From assembly GCA_019119595.1 (NCBI GenBank), contig DWWS01000045.1, positions 62,001 through 126,000 on the forward strand: 64,000 nucleotides of DNA. The letters are read 5' to 3'. Of this stretch, positions 19,330 through 27,973 are shown piece after piece. The translations under genes and the position numbers were made by a program. A model generated the notes under the pieces. It searched no databases, was not told the DNA's origin, and was given only the letters and a program-made list of their open reading frames with translations. How positions within the stretch are numbered: the first letter of the stretch is position 1; each line of letters opens with the position of its first letter. This DNA comes from Candidatus Eisenbergiella merdavium. Its GTDB lineage: Bacteria; Bacillota; Clostridia; Lachnospirales; Lachnospiraceae.

Positions 19330-20022
19330 ATGGCAGCAGGCAATTCCGTCATGGATGAGATCAGAGAACAGCATCAGAAAATGAAGGGCAGAAGCCTGAA
19401 GGAAAAATTTCAGTATTTCTGGGAATATTACAGGGTCGCGACCATCGTCACCCTGATCATCGTCTTCTTTGTGGGAAACCTGATCTATACTATCGCCACG
19501 GCAAAGGACAACGCCTTTTATGCGATCCTTGTCAACGGCTATACCGATATGGATACGGAAGAATACATGGCCGGCTTCGACGAATTCGCGCAGATCGATA
19601 CAAAGGAATACAGAACCAGCCTTGAGGCAAATTTCACGCTGAATCAGGATTCCACTGATAGCTACACCGTGGCGAATCTCCAGAAATTTGCCGCACAGGT
19701 CGCAGCGAAGGAGGTTGACGTGATGGTGGCGGAGCCTGATACCTATCATCAATATGTGGGAAACGGCTATCTGGGAGATTTGAGGGAATTCCTTTCGGAA
19801 GAAGCTCTGTCCGCCTGCAGTGACCGCCTGATATATGCGGATATTCCGGACGATGATATCGAGGAAGAGGTTCCGGTGGGCATCCAGATCGCGGATGCGG
19901 CTCTCCTGCAGACCTCTTACGCTTACGCGGGATACGACGAGGTGTATTTCGGCGTTCTCATCAACAGCGAGCACGGCGAAAATGCGGAGAAATTCCTGGA
20001 ATACATCTTTCAGGAGCATTGA
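19330..20022 (+). CDS. Single-pass membrane protein of unknown function
   Basis: The 230-residue protein has a charged cytoplasmic N-terminus, one membrane helix (about 37-58, VATIVTLIIVFFVGNLIYTI) and an acidic extracellular part. The ATG at 19,330 is preferred to one 12 bp upstream because GGAGG lies 5 nt before it. I do not recognise a family. The gene is divergent from the preceding membrane protein gene and has its own terminator. Confidence 0.7.
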   Translation: MAAGNSVMDEIREQHQKMKGRSLKEKFQYFWEYYRVATIVTLIIVFFVGNLIYTIATAKDNAFYAILVNGYTDMDTEEYMAGFDEFAQIDTKEYRTSLEANFTLNQDSTDSYTVANLQKFAAQVAAKEVDVMVAEPDTYHQYVGNGYLGDLREFLSEEALSACSDRLIYADIPDDDIEEEVPVGIQIADAALLQTSYAYAGYDEVYFGVLINSEHGENAEKFLEYIFQEH

Positions 20023-20100
20023 TCTTCCGGACGGGCTGATGTGATATATCTGAAAAAAGGAGCCGGACGGCCCTTGAAACCTATTTTCCGCCCCCTGAAA

Positions 20101-20145
20101 AAAGGATCTGCAGCCCCAAAAGGCTGTGCAGATCCTTTTTGTATC
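20101..20145 (+). terminator. Terminator of the 230-residue protein gene
   Basis: AAAGGATCTGCA and TGCAGATCCTTT form a perfect 12-bp stem, extended by GCC/GGC, and are followed by TTTG. The A-run on the other side means it may also act on the minus strand for the M13 peptidase gene. Confidence 0.8.
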
Positions 20146-20195
20146 GGTATCTTTTCATCGAAAGGCCTGAAACAGCCCCCGGCCGCCTGGAACGC

Positions 20196-22202
20196 TTACC
20201 AGATGCCGGGCCTGTTTTCAGGGAGCTGATACATTCCGTCTCCTTCCGTCACATCAAATACCTCATAGAATTCAGGCATGGCGGACAGGACTGCGTTCAC
20301 TCTCACCTTAGAGGGAGCATGCACATCCGCGATCGCCAGATAATAGGTGATCTCCGGCGTTTCCTTCGTCGCCCAGATCTTCGCATACTGTTTATAAAGC
20401 CCGGACAGCTCAAGTCCCCGGGAAAGGGCAAGCTCTGTGACTGCGGAAACACCGCCCAGATCCGCTATATTCTCGCCCAGCGTCTGAGCTCCGTTCACCG
20501 GCAGGCCCGCGCACTCATAGCCGTTGTAATAGTCCACCACCTTCCCGGAAAGCTGATGGAACGTTTCAAAATCCTCATCCGTCCACCAGTTTCTGTAATT
20601 TCCTTTTTCATCGTACAGCGCGCCTGAATTATCAAACGCATGGGTGATCTCATGGCCGATAACGGCTCCGATTCCGCCCAGATTTTCCGCTCTGGATCTG
20701 TCCTTATCATAGAACGTTCCCCTCAGGATCGCCGCCGGGAAGAAAATGGCGTTGCAGGAAGGCTGATAAAAGGCGTTCACCTCAAACGTGGCGATTCCGC
20801 TCCAGTCCGTGGGATCCATGCCCCCTTCATCCCTGGTTTCAATATTCGTCTGCATGGCAAGTCTGTTGCAGTTCAGGACATTATCGATCAGATTTCCGCC
20901 TCTGGACGGAGGAATGATCCTGATCTGTTCCATATAGGAAGGCCATTCGTCCGGATATCCTACGTTCACCGTCATGGAATCCACCTTCCTGATCGCTTCT
21001 TTTTTGGTCTCCTCCTGCATCCAGGTATTGCTCACAAGGCGGCTGCGGAAGACGCCCAGAATCTCCTCCGCCATGGAGCTGACATCCTCTTTGGAGGACT
21101 CGTCAAAATAATTCTCCACATACACTCTGCTGCAAAGCTCACTCAGGTTACCCTGAACCAGAGACAAAGCGGCCTTTTCCAGGCTTTCCTTCTCCTCCAG
21201 ACCGTACGCCTGCTGATTAAAAGCAAGAAGCGCGTCCAGTGAAGCCGTATCCGATACCTCTGAAAATTTCCTGTAAATGCTGCACTTTACAAGCTCTTTC
21301 AGGAGAGGGAGGTTTTCCTCCGTCATCAGGCTGCCTGCCGCCGCCATAAAAACCGGCTCCGAGATCATCACCTTATCCTCCGGCTCAGCCTCATACAGAC
21401 TGCAGAACGTCTCCAGAGAGAGCTTTCCGTTAAAGAAAGCGGGAAGATCGGATACCAGACAAACATTGTACATCTTATCCGGATCATAATAGTCCTCCGG
21501 ATTCGCCTGAGAAGGGGCAAGGCTCTGATATACGCCGCACATCTGCGCGGCCAGCCTGTCCGCTTCTTCCGCAGATTTTCCATTGATCTCATACAGCCTG
21601 GAAATAAACTGATGGAAAAGCGTCCGCATTCCGGCGCTGCTTTCATCCGTTCCGGTCCAGTACGCTTTGGAAAGCGGCAGCTTTAATCCATTCGCAGCCA
21701 GAATGTTTTCATCCACATTTTTCATATCGGCCGTATATCCGGCGCCGATCAAAGTTGTGATGGAATAGGTTCTGTCCATCTCCATGCAGATGTCCAGAAG
21801 CTCCTCTGCGCTCTCCGCATTCTCAACGCGCTTCAGATAATCATTGACCACAGTTCCATAGCCATACATATCCCTGGCCGCCGTGTCCAGCGCGCACAGA
21901 TACAGCGCGCCCAGCTGATACTCGCCGCCGGCTTCATCCAGACTGTCCAGATTGGCGGCGCATTCCCTGATGTAGCTCTCCAGCTCTGCGTCAATCTCAT
22001 CCTGAATCAAAGTAAACTGGCTGACCTGTCCGGAATCCGCTGGGATCTCCATCTGCTCAAGCTCCTCTTCATTAACCGCCTCATAAAAATCCTGCCTCGC
22101 GGCGGCAAGGTCAGGCTCTGACGCAGCCGCCGTGACCGGAGCGGCAAACATTCCAAACGCGAGGGCGGCCGCTGTCAAAAATGACAACCATTTCTTTTTC
22201 AT
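20196..22202 (-). CDS. M13 family metallopeptidase (neprilysin/PepO-like)
   Basis: This 668-residue protein has a signal peptide (cleavage near residue 26, after VTAAAS), so it is secreted or cell-wall associated. The zinc site GHEITHAFDNSGALYDEKG (HExxH) and the second glutamate in ENIADLGG are intact and define the M13 family. Length is normal. The start at 22,202 is chosen because MKKKW opens the signal peptide and AGGAGG lies 9 nt upstream; a longer frame would add 26 residues before it. A class 1 hairpin stands before the ribosome binding site. It probably degrades peptides outside the cell. Confidence 0.93.
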   Translation of the reverse strand: MKKKWLSFLTAAALAFGMFAAPVTAAASEPDLAAARQDFYEAVNEEELEQMEIPADSGQVSQFTLIQDEIDAELESYIRECAANLDSLDEAGGEYQLGALYLCALDTAARDMYGYGTVVNDYLKRVENAESAEELLDICMEMDRTYSITTLIGAGYTADMKNVDENILAANGLKLPLSKAYWTGTDESSAGMRTLFHQFISRLYEINGKSAEEADRLAAQMCGVYQSLAPSQANPEDYYDPDKMYNVCLVSDLPAFFNGKLSLETFCSLYEAEPEDKVMISEPVFMAAAGSLMTEENLPLLKELVKCSIYRKFSEVSDTASLDALLAFNQQAYGLEEKESLEKAALSLVQGNLSELCSRVYVENYFDESSKEDVSSMAEEILGVFRSRLVSNTWMQEETKKEAIRKVDSMTVNVGYPDEWPSYMEQIRIIPPSRGGNLIDNVLNCNRLAMQTNIETRDEGGMDPTDWSGIATFEVNAFYQPSCNAIFFPAAILRGTFYDKDRSRAENLGGIGAVIGHEITHAFDNSGALYDEKGNYRNWWTDEDFETFHQLSGKVVDYYNGYECAGLPVNGAQTLGENIADLGGVSAVTELALSRGLELSGLYKQYAKIWATKETPEITYYLAIADVHAPSKVRVNAVLSAMPEFYEVFDVTEGDGMYQLPENRPGIW

Positions 22203-22224
22203 CCTGTCCCATCCTCCTTTTTCC

Positions 22225-22240
22225 GCGCCCCTGGCGGCGC
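22225..22240 (-). promoter_or_regulatory. Class 1 hairpin upstream of the M13 peptidase ribosome binding site
   Basis: GCGCC / GGCGC with a 6-nt loop lies a few bases before AAAAAGGAGG. Confidence 0.5.
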
Positions 22241-22303
22241 TTAAGCTGTTTTCATTATAGCGCAAGCCCGCCGCCCGCACAAGCGCTCCCCCCTGCCTCC
22301 GGT

Positions 22304-22412
22304 CTGCCGTTTATATCCGTTTTCTGCCGTTTGCATCCGTCCTTGCCGTTTGCATCCGCCCCTGCTGTCCGCATACGTTCCTGCTGTCTGCATACGTTCC
22401 TGCTGTCTGCAT
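22304..22412. repeat. Degenerate tandem repeat of about 19 bp
   Basis: Six imperfect units follow each other, drifting from CTGCCGTTTATATCCGTTTT through TTGCCGTTTGCATCCGCCCC to CTGCTGTCTGCATACGTTC. They fill the gap between the M13 peptidase and gatB. No gene or promoter is visible in this gap. Confidence 0.8.
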
Positions 22413-22464
22413 GAAAAAATATCCCGGAGCTTCGTCATTTCCCGATGAACATTCCATCGAGCTT

Positions 22465-23898
22465 TCAGGAAAGCAGCTCCTTTAACAGCCGGTTCACGCA
22501 CGCCGGATCCGCCTTGCCCTTCATGGCCTTCATGGTCTGACCCACCAGAAAACCGATGGCCTTTTCTTTGCCGCTCCGGTAGTCCTCCACGGATTTGGGA
22601 TTTTCCTCGATCACCTGCGAAACCGCAGCACGGAGGGCACCTTCGTCGCTTTCATTCTTCAGGCCCTTCTCCTGCGCATAGGCCTGCGGGTCCACATCCC
22701 GGTCATACATGGCCTCAAAAATCTCCTTCGCCTGAATCCCGTTGATCTCGCGCCGGTCCGCCATGCCGATCAGCTCCGCCAGATGAGCCGGCGAAAAACG
22801 AAGCGTCTCCGGCTCATCTCCGTTTTCCTTTAAAAGCCGCATGGTCTCTCCCATGAGCCAGTTGGACACCTTCTTGGGCTGGCCGCAGAGAGCCGAAGCC
22901 TGCTCGAACAGGTCCGCCATGGTCTTGGATCCCGTGATGATGTCGATATCATATTCCGGGATCTGATATTCCCTGCGGTAGCGCTCCATTTTTTCCGTGC
23001 GAAATTCCGGCAGGCCGGCCCGGATGCGCTCCATCCATTCGTCGCTGATGAAAACCGGCGGAAGGTCGGGATCGGGAAAATAGCGGTAATCCTTCGCGTC
23101 CTCCTTGGAGCGCATGGCGTAGGAATATTCCTTGTTATCATCCCAGCGCCTGGTTTCCTGAACGACCTGCTTTCCCCCCTCCAGCAGCTCGATCTGGCGT
23201 GCGGTCTCCCCCTCGATGGCGCGGGCGATGGCCTTGAAGGAATTCAGATTTTTCATCTCCGTTCGCGTTCCGAAGGCGCTCGAACCCGCCTCTCTGACGG
23301 AAAGGTTCACATCCGCCCGCATGCTCCCCTCCTGCAGCTTGCAGTCTGAGGCGCCCAGATAACGGATGATCAGGCGCAGCTTTTCCAGATAGGCGATCAC
23401 CTCATCGGCGCTGCGCATATCCGGCTCCGACACGATCTCGATCAGGGGCACGCCGGAACGGTTGTAGTCCACCAGGGAAATATCCTCCCATTCGTCGTGG
23501 ATCAGCTTTCCCGCGTCCTCCTCCATGTGGATCTCATGAATTCCGATCTTCTTTTTTCCCGCCGCCGTCTCGATCTCCACATGACCGTTGCGGCAGATGG
23601 GAAGATAGAGCTGGGAGATCTGGTAGTTCTGCGGGTTATCCGGGTAAAAATAGTTTTTCCGGTCAAATTTGCACAGGCGCGTGATCTCACAGTCCGTCGC
23701 AAGTCCCACCGCGGCGGCATATTCCACCACCTGTCTGTTTAAAACAGGAAGGGAGCCCGGCATTCCCGTGCACACCGGACAGGTGTGGGTGTTGGGCTTT
23801 CCTCCGAAGGCCGTGGAGCAGCCGCAGAATATCTTGGTCCTGGTGGCAAGCTCCACATGAACCTCCAGGCCGATCACTGTTTCATACTGTTTTGCCAT
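22465..23898 (-). CDS. gatB: Asp/Glu-tRNA amidotransferase subunit B
   Basis: GatB (477 residues, the usual length) binds mischarged Asp-tRNA(Asn) or Glu-tRNA(Gln) and activates it for amidation. The N-terminus YETVIGLEVHVELATRTKIF and the CxC...CxxC zinc-type pattern near residues 25-45 (CGCS, CPVC) are diagnostic, and the C-terminal YqeY-like tail is present. The start at 23,898 is preferred over an upstream frame because GGAGG lies 5 nt before it. It is third in the order aspS-gatC-gatA-gatB, 46 bp after gatA. Confidence 0.98.
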   Translation of the reverse strand: MAKQYETVIGLEVHVELATRTKIFCGCSTAFGGKPNTHTCPVCTGMPGSLPVLNRQVVEYAAAVGLATDCEITRLCKFDRKNYFYPDNPQNYQISQLYLPICRNGHVEIETAAGKKKIGIHEIHMEEDAGKLIHDEWEDISLVDYNRSGVPLIEIVSEPDMRSADEVIAYLEKLRLIIRYLGASDCKLQEGSMRADVNLSVREAGSSAFGTRTEMKNLNSFKAIARAIEGETARQIELLEGGKQVVQETRRWDDNKEYSYAMRSKEDAKDYRYFPDPDLPPVFISDEWMERIRAGLPEFRTEKMERYRREYQIPEYDIDIITGSKTMADLFEQASALCGQPKKVSNWLMGETMRLLKENGDEPETLRFSPAHLAELIGMADRREINGIQAKEIFEAMYDRDVDPQAYAQEKGLKNESDEGALRAAVSQVIEENPKSVEDYRSGKEKAIGFLVGQTMKAMKGKADPACVNRLLKELLS

Positions 23899-23915
23899 AG
23901 TTTCCTCCATTCCGA

Positions 23916-23929
23916 AGCGCTTTAGCGCT
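23916..23929 (-). promoter_or_regulatory. Class 2 hairpin upstream of the gatB ribosome binding site
   Basis: AGCGC / GCGCT with loop TTTA. The minus strand reads CCTCAGCGCTAAAGCGCTTC then GGAATGGAGG and AAACTATG, very close to the leader of the SAM adenosyltransferase gene at 49,235. Confidence 0.65.
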
Positions 23930-23944
23930 GAGGTCCTCCGTCCA

Positions 23945-25414
23945 TTATGAAGCGCTTTCCAGCGCGGGGCAGAGCGGGAAGCTCCCTCTCGCCTGTTCGT
24001 AGGCATGCGCTGCGCTGATCAGCTTTTTTTCCTGAAAACAGTCCGCCAGAAGCTGGACGCCGATGGGAAGCCCCCGGGAGCTGAGGCCGCAGGGAAGGCT
24101 GATGCCGGGCAGGCCAGCCAGGTTTGCGGAAATGGTATAGATATCGCCCAGATACATGCGGATCGGATCCGTCAGGCTCTCTCCCTTTTTCGGCGCGGGA
24201 GCGGGGGCGACGGGACCCAGGATGCAGTCATAGCGGGAAAAAGCGTCGTTAAAGGCCTCTTTGATCATGGCCTTGACCCGCAGGGCCTTCAGATAGTAGG
24301 CGTCATAGTAGCCGGAGCTCAAAACGAAGGAGCCCAGCATGATACGCCGCTTCACCTCCGTTCCGAAGCCCTCGGAGCGGGTTTTTTTGTACATATCGTG
24401 AAGGCCGTCATAGTCCGCCGTGCGGTAGCCGTACTTGATCCCGTCGAACCGCTCCAGGTTGGAGGAGGCCTCCGCGGAAGCGATGGTATAGTAGGCGGGA
24501 ATGGCGTACTCCACCAGGCTCAGGTCGAATTCCTCCACCCGGGCGCCAAGCTGCGCAAGCTTTTGGGCCGCGCCGAGGACCGCCTGTCTCACCTCAGCGT
24601 CCAGGCCCTCCGTAAAATAGTCCCTCGGAATGCCGATGCGAAGTCCCTTCACATCGGCAGACAGGGCCGCCGTAAAATCCGTCTCCCGCTCCAGGCTGGT
24701 GGAATCCATCGCATCCCGTCCGCTGACGGCCTCAAGAAGGGCCGCGCAGTCCGCCACATCCCTGCACAGAGGGCCGATCTGATCCAGAGAAGAGCCATAG
24801 GCGATCAGCCCGTTTCTGGAGACCGTCCCATAGGTGGGCTTCATCCCCACCACGCCGCAGAAGCCGGCGGGCTGACGGATGGAGCCGCCCGTGTCGCTTC
24901 CCAGCGCCAGGAAGGCCTCCCCCGCCGCCACCGCCGCCGCTGAGCCGCCTGAGGAGCCCCCCGGCACATGCGCCGGATCCCAGGGATTTCCGGTGGCTCC
25001 GAAGGCGCTGGTTTCGGTGGTGGAGCCCATGGCAAATTCGTCCATATTCGTCTTTCCGATGAGGATGCAGCCCGCCTCCTTCAGCTTTTTCACCGCAAAG
25101 GCGTCAAAGGGAGGTACGAAACCCTCAAGGATCTTCGACGCGCAGGTGGTTTTTCTGCCTCTGGTGCAGATATTGTCCTTTACCGCCACCGGCACACCCG
25201 TCAGCGGGCCGGTCAGCGTCCCGTCCTCTATTTTTTTCTGCACCGCATCCGCCTGCCTGAGAGCAGCCTCCCGGTCCAGGCTGATATAGCAGTTTAGGCT
25301 TTCCTCATTTCTTTTGATCTGCCCAAAGACCGCTTCCACCGCCTCCCGGCAGGATATTTCCTTCTTTCTGATCTGTCCGGCCAGCTCAAGGGCCGTATAT
25401 TCCAATATGCTCAT
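23945..25414 (-). CDS. gatA: Asp/Glu-tRNA amidotransferase subunit A
   Basis: GatA (489 residues) is the glutamine-hydrolysing subunit. The amidase signature GGSSGGSAAAV and the loop GSDTGGSIRQPAGF hold the Ser-cisSer pair, and the catalytic lysine lies in VAVKDNI. The start at 25,414 has GAGG 6 nt upstream; the open frame extends 39 bp further but has no better site. It lies 35 bp after gatC and 46 bp before gatB. Confidence 0.98.
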   Translation of the reverse strand: MSILEYTALELAGQIRKKEISCREAVEAVFGQIKRNEESLNCYISLDREAALRQADAVQKKIEDGTLTGPLTGVPVAVKDNICTRGRKTTCASKILEGFVPPFDAFAVKKLKEAGCILIGKTNMDEFAMGSTTETSAFGATGNPWDPAHVPGGSSGGSAAAVAAGEAFLALGSDTGGSIRQPAGFCGVVGMKPTYGTVSRNGLIAYGSSLDQIGPLCRDVADCAALLEAVSGRDAMDSTSLERETDFTAALSADVKGLRIGIPRDYFTEGLDAEVRQAVLGAAQKLAQLGARVEEFDLSLVEYAIPAYYTIASAEASSNLERFDGIKYGYRTADYDGLHDMYKKTRSEGFGTEVKRRIMLGSFVLSSGYYDAYYLKALRVKAMIKEAFNDAFSRYDCILGPVAPAPAPKKGESLTDPIRMYLGDIYTISANLAGLPGISLPCGLSSRGLPIGVQLLADCFQEKKLISAAHAYEQARGSFPLCPALESAS

Positions 25415-25449
25415 TTCATTCCTCATTTCTCCGCACCAAACGTTTCCGG

Positions 25450-25743
25450 TCATTCTACGGTTCTGGGAACCCGGAACATGCCATCCTTGACGCCGGGGGC
25501 GTTTGCCAGCAGCTCCTCCCTCTCGTCCGTTCCCGTCACCACATCCTCACGGAATACGTTTACGGTATCGAACACATGGGTCAGCGGTTCCACGCCCTCT
25601 GTATCGAGCTCGTTCAGCTTATCGATATAGTCCAGCATGCGTCCCATGTCCGCCTTCGCCTGCTCCTTTTCCTCTCCCGACAGCTCCAGCTTTGCCAGGA
25701 TCCCAACATATTCAATCGTTTCATCACTGATCTGATGTGCCAT
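25450..25743 (-). CDS. gatC: Asp/Glu-tRNA amidotransferase subunit C
   Basis: This 97-residue protein begins [20 protein letters not shown] and ends with VFREDVV...FRVPRTVE, typical of GatC, the strap that holds GatA and GatB together. The ATG at 25,743 is preceded by GGAGA at 5-nt spacing. It lies between aspS and gatA in a four-gene unit. Confidence 0.96.
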   Translation of the reverse strand: MAHQISDETIEYVGILAKLELSGEEKEQAKADMGRMLDYIDKLNELDTEGVEPLTHVFDTVNVFREDVVTGTDEREELLANAPGVKDGMFRVPRTVE

Positions 25744-25827
25744 ACTGATCTCCAATCTTCTTTGCGCCCGGCGTCTGCCGGTCAGGGCTTCGGCGCCGAC
25801 ATTTTTTTATCCGCGGCCGGTTTCCGG

Positions 25828-27159
25828 TCACGGCTCCAGCCTGCTCAGATCTCTCGGGAACAGGGTGGTGCGTCTCACGTTGTCATCCCCCACCAGCTTC
25901 ATGGTAAAGCGCTCCAGGCCGATCCCCAGGCCGCCGTGGGGCGGAAGGCCGTACCGGAAGGCGCTCAGGTAGGCTTCCATTCCCTCCTCCGTCATGCCGC
26001 GCCGTTCGATCTTCTCCAGCAGCATATGGTAATCGTGGATCCGCTGGCCGCCCGTGGTGATCTCCATCCCCTTATACAGACAGTCGAAGCTCAGAGTGTA
26101 AGTGGGATCCGCCGGGTCGTCCATGGCGTAGAAGGGACGCTTTTTGCTGGGATAATGGGTGACAAAGACGAAATCGGAGCCGTATTCCTCCTGAAAATAT
26201 CTCCCGATCAGCGCCTCCTCCTCCGGCTCAAGGTCGTAGGGGTTGCGGATGGGGCGGCTATATTTTTCGCTCACCAGCCGTTTTGCTTCGTCAAAGCGAA
26301 CGCTGGGAATCCGCGTCACATCCGGCAGATCGATGTCCAGCAGGGAAAGCTCCCTTTTGTAGTCCCGCCTCAGGAGCTCCATGATCCTTCCCAGCACGCC
26401 GGTCTCCATGGCCATCACGTCCTCGAAGCCTTCGATATATCCCATTTCAAAATCCAGGGAGGTGTATTCGTTCAGGTGCCGCTTGGTGTTGTGCTTCTCC
26501 GCCCGGAACACGGGGGCCGTCTCAAACACCCGGTCAAACACGCCAACCATCATCTGCTTGTAAAACTGAGGACTCTGGGCCAGAACGGCAGGTCGGTGAA
26601 AATAATCCAGCTTAAAAATATTTGCGCCGCCCTCCGCGCCTTTGGAACCGATCTTGGGCGTATGGATCTCGGTGAAGCCCTGCTCCGTCAGATATTCCCG
26701 GAAGCCTCTCACGATTCCCTCCTGGATCCGGAATCTGGCCCGTTCCCGGATGTTTCTGAGAGAAATGGGCCGAAGGTCCAGGCTGGTCTCCAGAGAAATG
26801 TTCATTTTCGCCTTGGCAATGGGAATCGGCAGCGGCGCCGCAGCCCGGGAAAGCACGGTGACGCTCTGCAGCCGCAGCTCAATGCCCTCCGGCGCCTTTT
26901 CCGACGCCGCAAGGATGCCGCAGGCCTTCACCGTATCCACTTCCTTCAGCTCCTTTAACGCGAAATCCGCGCAGGCCTCTTCGTAAACGCACTGGAGAAG
27001 CCCTTCCCGTTTTCTCAGGATAACGAAGGCAACGGTTCCCATGTCGCGGATCGTATGAACCGCTCCCGTGACGCTGACCTGCGTCCCCAGAAGCTGCGGA
27101 TCGAGAAGCTGTGAAATTTCAAGTGTTTTTGAGGGAATGGGGGATGTTAAGAATTGCAT
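25828..27159 (-). CDS. aspS: Aspartyl-tRNA synthetase, archaeal-type (probably non-discriminating)
   Basis: The 443-residue class IIb synthetase has an N-terminal OB-fold for the anticodon (about 15-105), motif 2 FRAEKHNTKRHLNEYTSLD and motif 3 GIGLERFTMKL, ending RRTTLFPRDLSRLEP. It lacks the bacterial GAD insertion domain, so it is the short archaeal type. In Clostridia this form usually charges both tRNA(Asp) and tRNA(Asn), and GatCAB then converts Asp-tRNA(Asn) to Asn-tRNA(Asn). Linkage with gatCAB and a T-box leader in front supports that role strongly. Confidence 0.95.
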   Translation of the reverse strand: MQFLTSPIPSKTLEISQLLDPQLLGTQVSVTGAVHTIRDMGTVAFVILRKREGLLQCVYEEACADFALKELKEVDTVKACGILAASEKAPEGIELRLQSVTVLSRAAAPLPIPIAKAKMNISLETSLDLRPISLRNIRERARFRIQEGIVRGFREYLTEQGFTEIHTPKIGSKGAEGGANIFKLDYFHRPAVLAQSPQFYKQMMVGVFDRVFETAPVFRAEKHNTKRHLNEYTSLDFEMGYIEGFEDVMAMETGVLGRIMELLRRDYKRELSLLDIDLPDVTRIPSVRFDEAKRLVSEKYSRPIRNPYDLEPEEEALIGRYFQEEYGSDFVFVTHYPSKKRPFYAMDDPADPTYTLSFDCLYKGMEITTGGQRIHDYHMLLEKIERRGMTEEGMEAYLSAFRYGLPPHGGLGIGLERFTMKLVGDDNVRRTTLFPRDLSRLEP

Positions 27160-27212
27160 GATTTTGGTCTCCTTTGGTTTGCTGGTTATCAGGTTCCGGC
27201 TGCGGGGCGAAA

Positions 27213-27272
27213 GTATGAGGAGTTTTTCTAAGCCGTCAAAAGACGCCGGCTAAGAAAAACCAGACCTCATAC
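27213..27272 (-). repeat. Long imperfect inverted repeat in the aspS leader
   Basis: GTATGAGG...TTTTTCT..AGCCG pairs with CGGCT.AGAAAAA...CCTCATAC around a short loop. It lies between the T-box terminator and aspS, so the mature leader carries it. Confidence 0.7.
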
Positions 27273-27273
27273 G

Positions 27274-27296
27274 GAAGAATGGCTTCGCCATTCTTC
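27274..27296 (-). repeat. 10-bp hairpin in the aspS leader
   Basis: GAAGAATGGC / GCCATTCTTC with loop TTC is a perfect stem. Its sequence resembles the guaB leader hairpin at 18,346-18,368. Confidence 0.7.
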
Positions 27297-27361
27297 TCCC
27301 TGGGATGGGAGAGGCGTTTTCTCTGGCCGTTTGAAACGTCTTTGTCTGTGGCTTTGAAACT

Positions 27362-27676
27362 AAAAAATCCCGGAATGCTCTCGCATTCCGGGACGGACTC
27401 TCATAGTTCCGCGGTACCACCCGCATTGACAAGGCGGCACTTCCATCAAAATGCTTCTTCGCCTTATCCACTCTTACGCTTAACGCGCGTTCACGTATTA
27501 CCCTACGCTTCTGTCCTCAAAACCGGCTGGCCGCTCCTGTGACAAAACTTTCAGATAATCAGCTCCCGGGTGTTCCCATGACCAGCTTTCACAAGCAGCG
27601 CTCTCAGTCGGTGACGCCGCATTCCTGTCGTTTCCCCTGATCAGAGTCCCGTTCCATGCCTTTTCAAAAAAATTAT
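27362..27676 (-). promoter_or_regulatory. T-box riboswitch controlling aspS-gatCAB
   Basis: On the minus strand the antiterminator signature GCGGGTGGTACCGCGG (27,409-27,424) contains the TGG that pairs with the tRNA acceptor end. It is followed by a terminator with stem TCCCGGAATGC-GAGA-GCATTCCGGGA and a T-run (27,362-27,393). About 250 nt of stem I and linker precede it. The specifier codon cannot be fixed without folding; an AAC (Asn) within GGGAACACCC at 27,572-27,574 is one candidate. Uncharged tRNA would allow read-through into aspS. Confidence 0.93.
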
Positions 27677-27682
27677 GATGAA

Positions 27683-27711
27683 ATATTATCACAGCGCTTT
27701 GAGAAATGCAA
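27683..27711 (-). promoter_or_regulatory. Promoter of the aspS-gatCAB operon
   Basis: On the minus strand TTGCAT (27,706-27,711) and TAATAT (27,683-27,688) are 17 bp apart, a few bases upstream of the T-box leader. Confidence 0.7.
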
Positions 27712-27733
27712 GGGGTTTAGGAGTAAAATTTTT

Positions 27734-27762
27734 TTGCAATTACAGAGCTCCCGTGTTATAAT
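27734..27762 (+). promoter_or_regulatory. Antitoxin RNA promoter, copy 1
   Basis: TTGCAA and TATAAT are separated by 17 bp, close to consensus, and point towards the toxin gene from its 3' side. Confidence 0.8.
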
Positions 27763-27768
27763 CAGGAC

Positions 27769-27872
27769 ATAAAGGAACAACCGCCCACAAGGGGTTGACC
27801 AGTATATGGGTAACAGAAAAGTTACTTGATACCGGGCAAGTATACAAGGGTGGCTTTTCTGTTATCCTTTTT
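27769..27872 (+). ncRNA. Candidate antitoxin antisense RNA, copy 1
   Basis: A transcript of about 100 nt would start after the strong promoter, form a 5' hairpin (CCC-ACA-AGGG) and end in a long stem GGGTAACAGAAAAG / CTTTTCTGTTATCC followed by TTTTT. Its 3' end faces the 3' end of the convergent toxin mRNA, as in RatA/TxpA and similar type I systems. No reading frame of note is present. Confidence 0.7.
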
Positions 27873-27889
27873 ATCAGATAACTTTCAGG

Positions 27890-27973
27890 CTACTGACAGA
27901 TCTGTAAGATCAGAGTCAGCAACGCAATGAGAAACATTCCAAAAGACATTAGATCTTTGAAATCGTAGCTCAT
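27890..27973 (-). CDS. Small hydrophobic holin-like toxin, copy 1
   Basis: The 27-residue peptide begins MSYDFKDLMSFGMFLIALLT and ends LILQICQ. It is a single membrane helix with the polar start and FG...LIALLTLI core of the putative holin-like toxin family (Hol_Tox, TxpA/BsrG-like type I toxins). The ATG at 27,973 has GGAGG at 8-nt spacing; another ATG 6 nt upstream is too close to it. The Shine-Dalgarno region GGGGAGGT can pair with ACCTCTC at 28,002-28,008 in the leader, so translation may be blocked until the RNA is processed. Confidence 0.85.
   Translation of the reverse strand: MSYDFKDLMSFGMFLIALLTLILQICQ

Noticed and set aside
22304..22412. CRISPR array
   Set aside because: Units of about 19 bp follow each other without unique spacers, and no cas gene is near.
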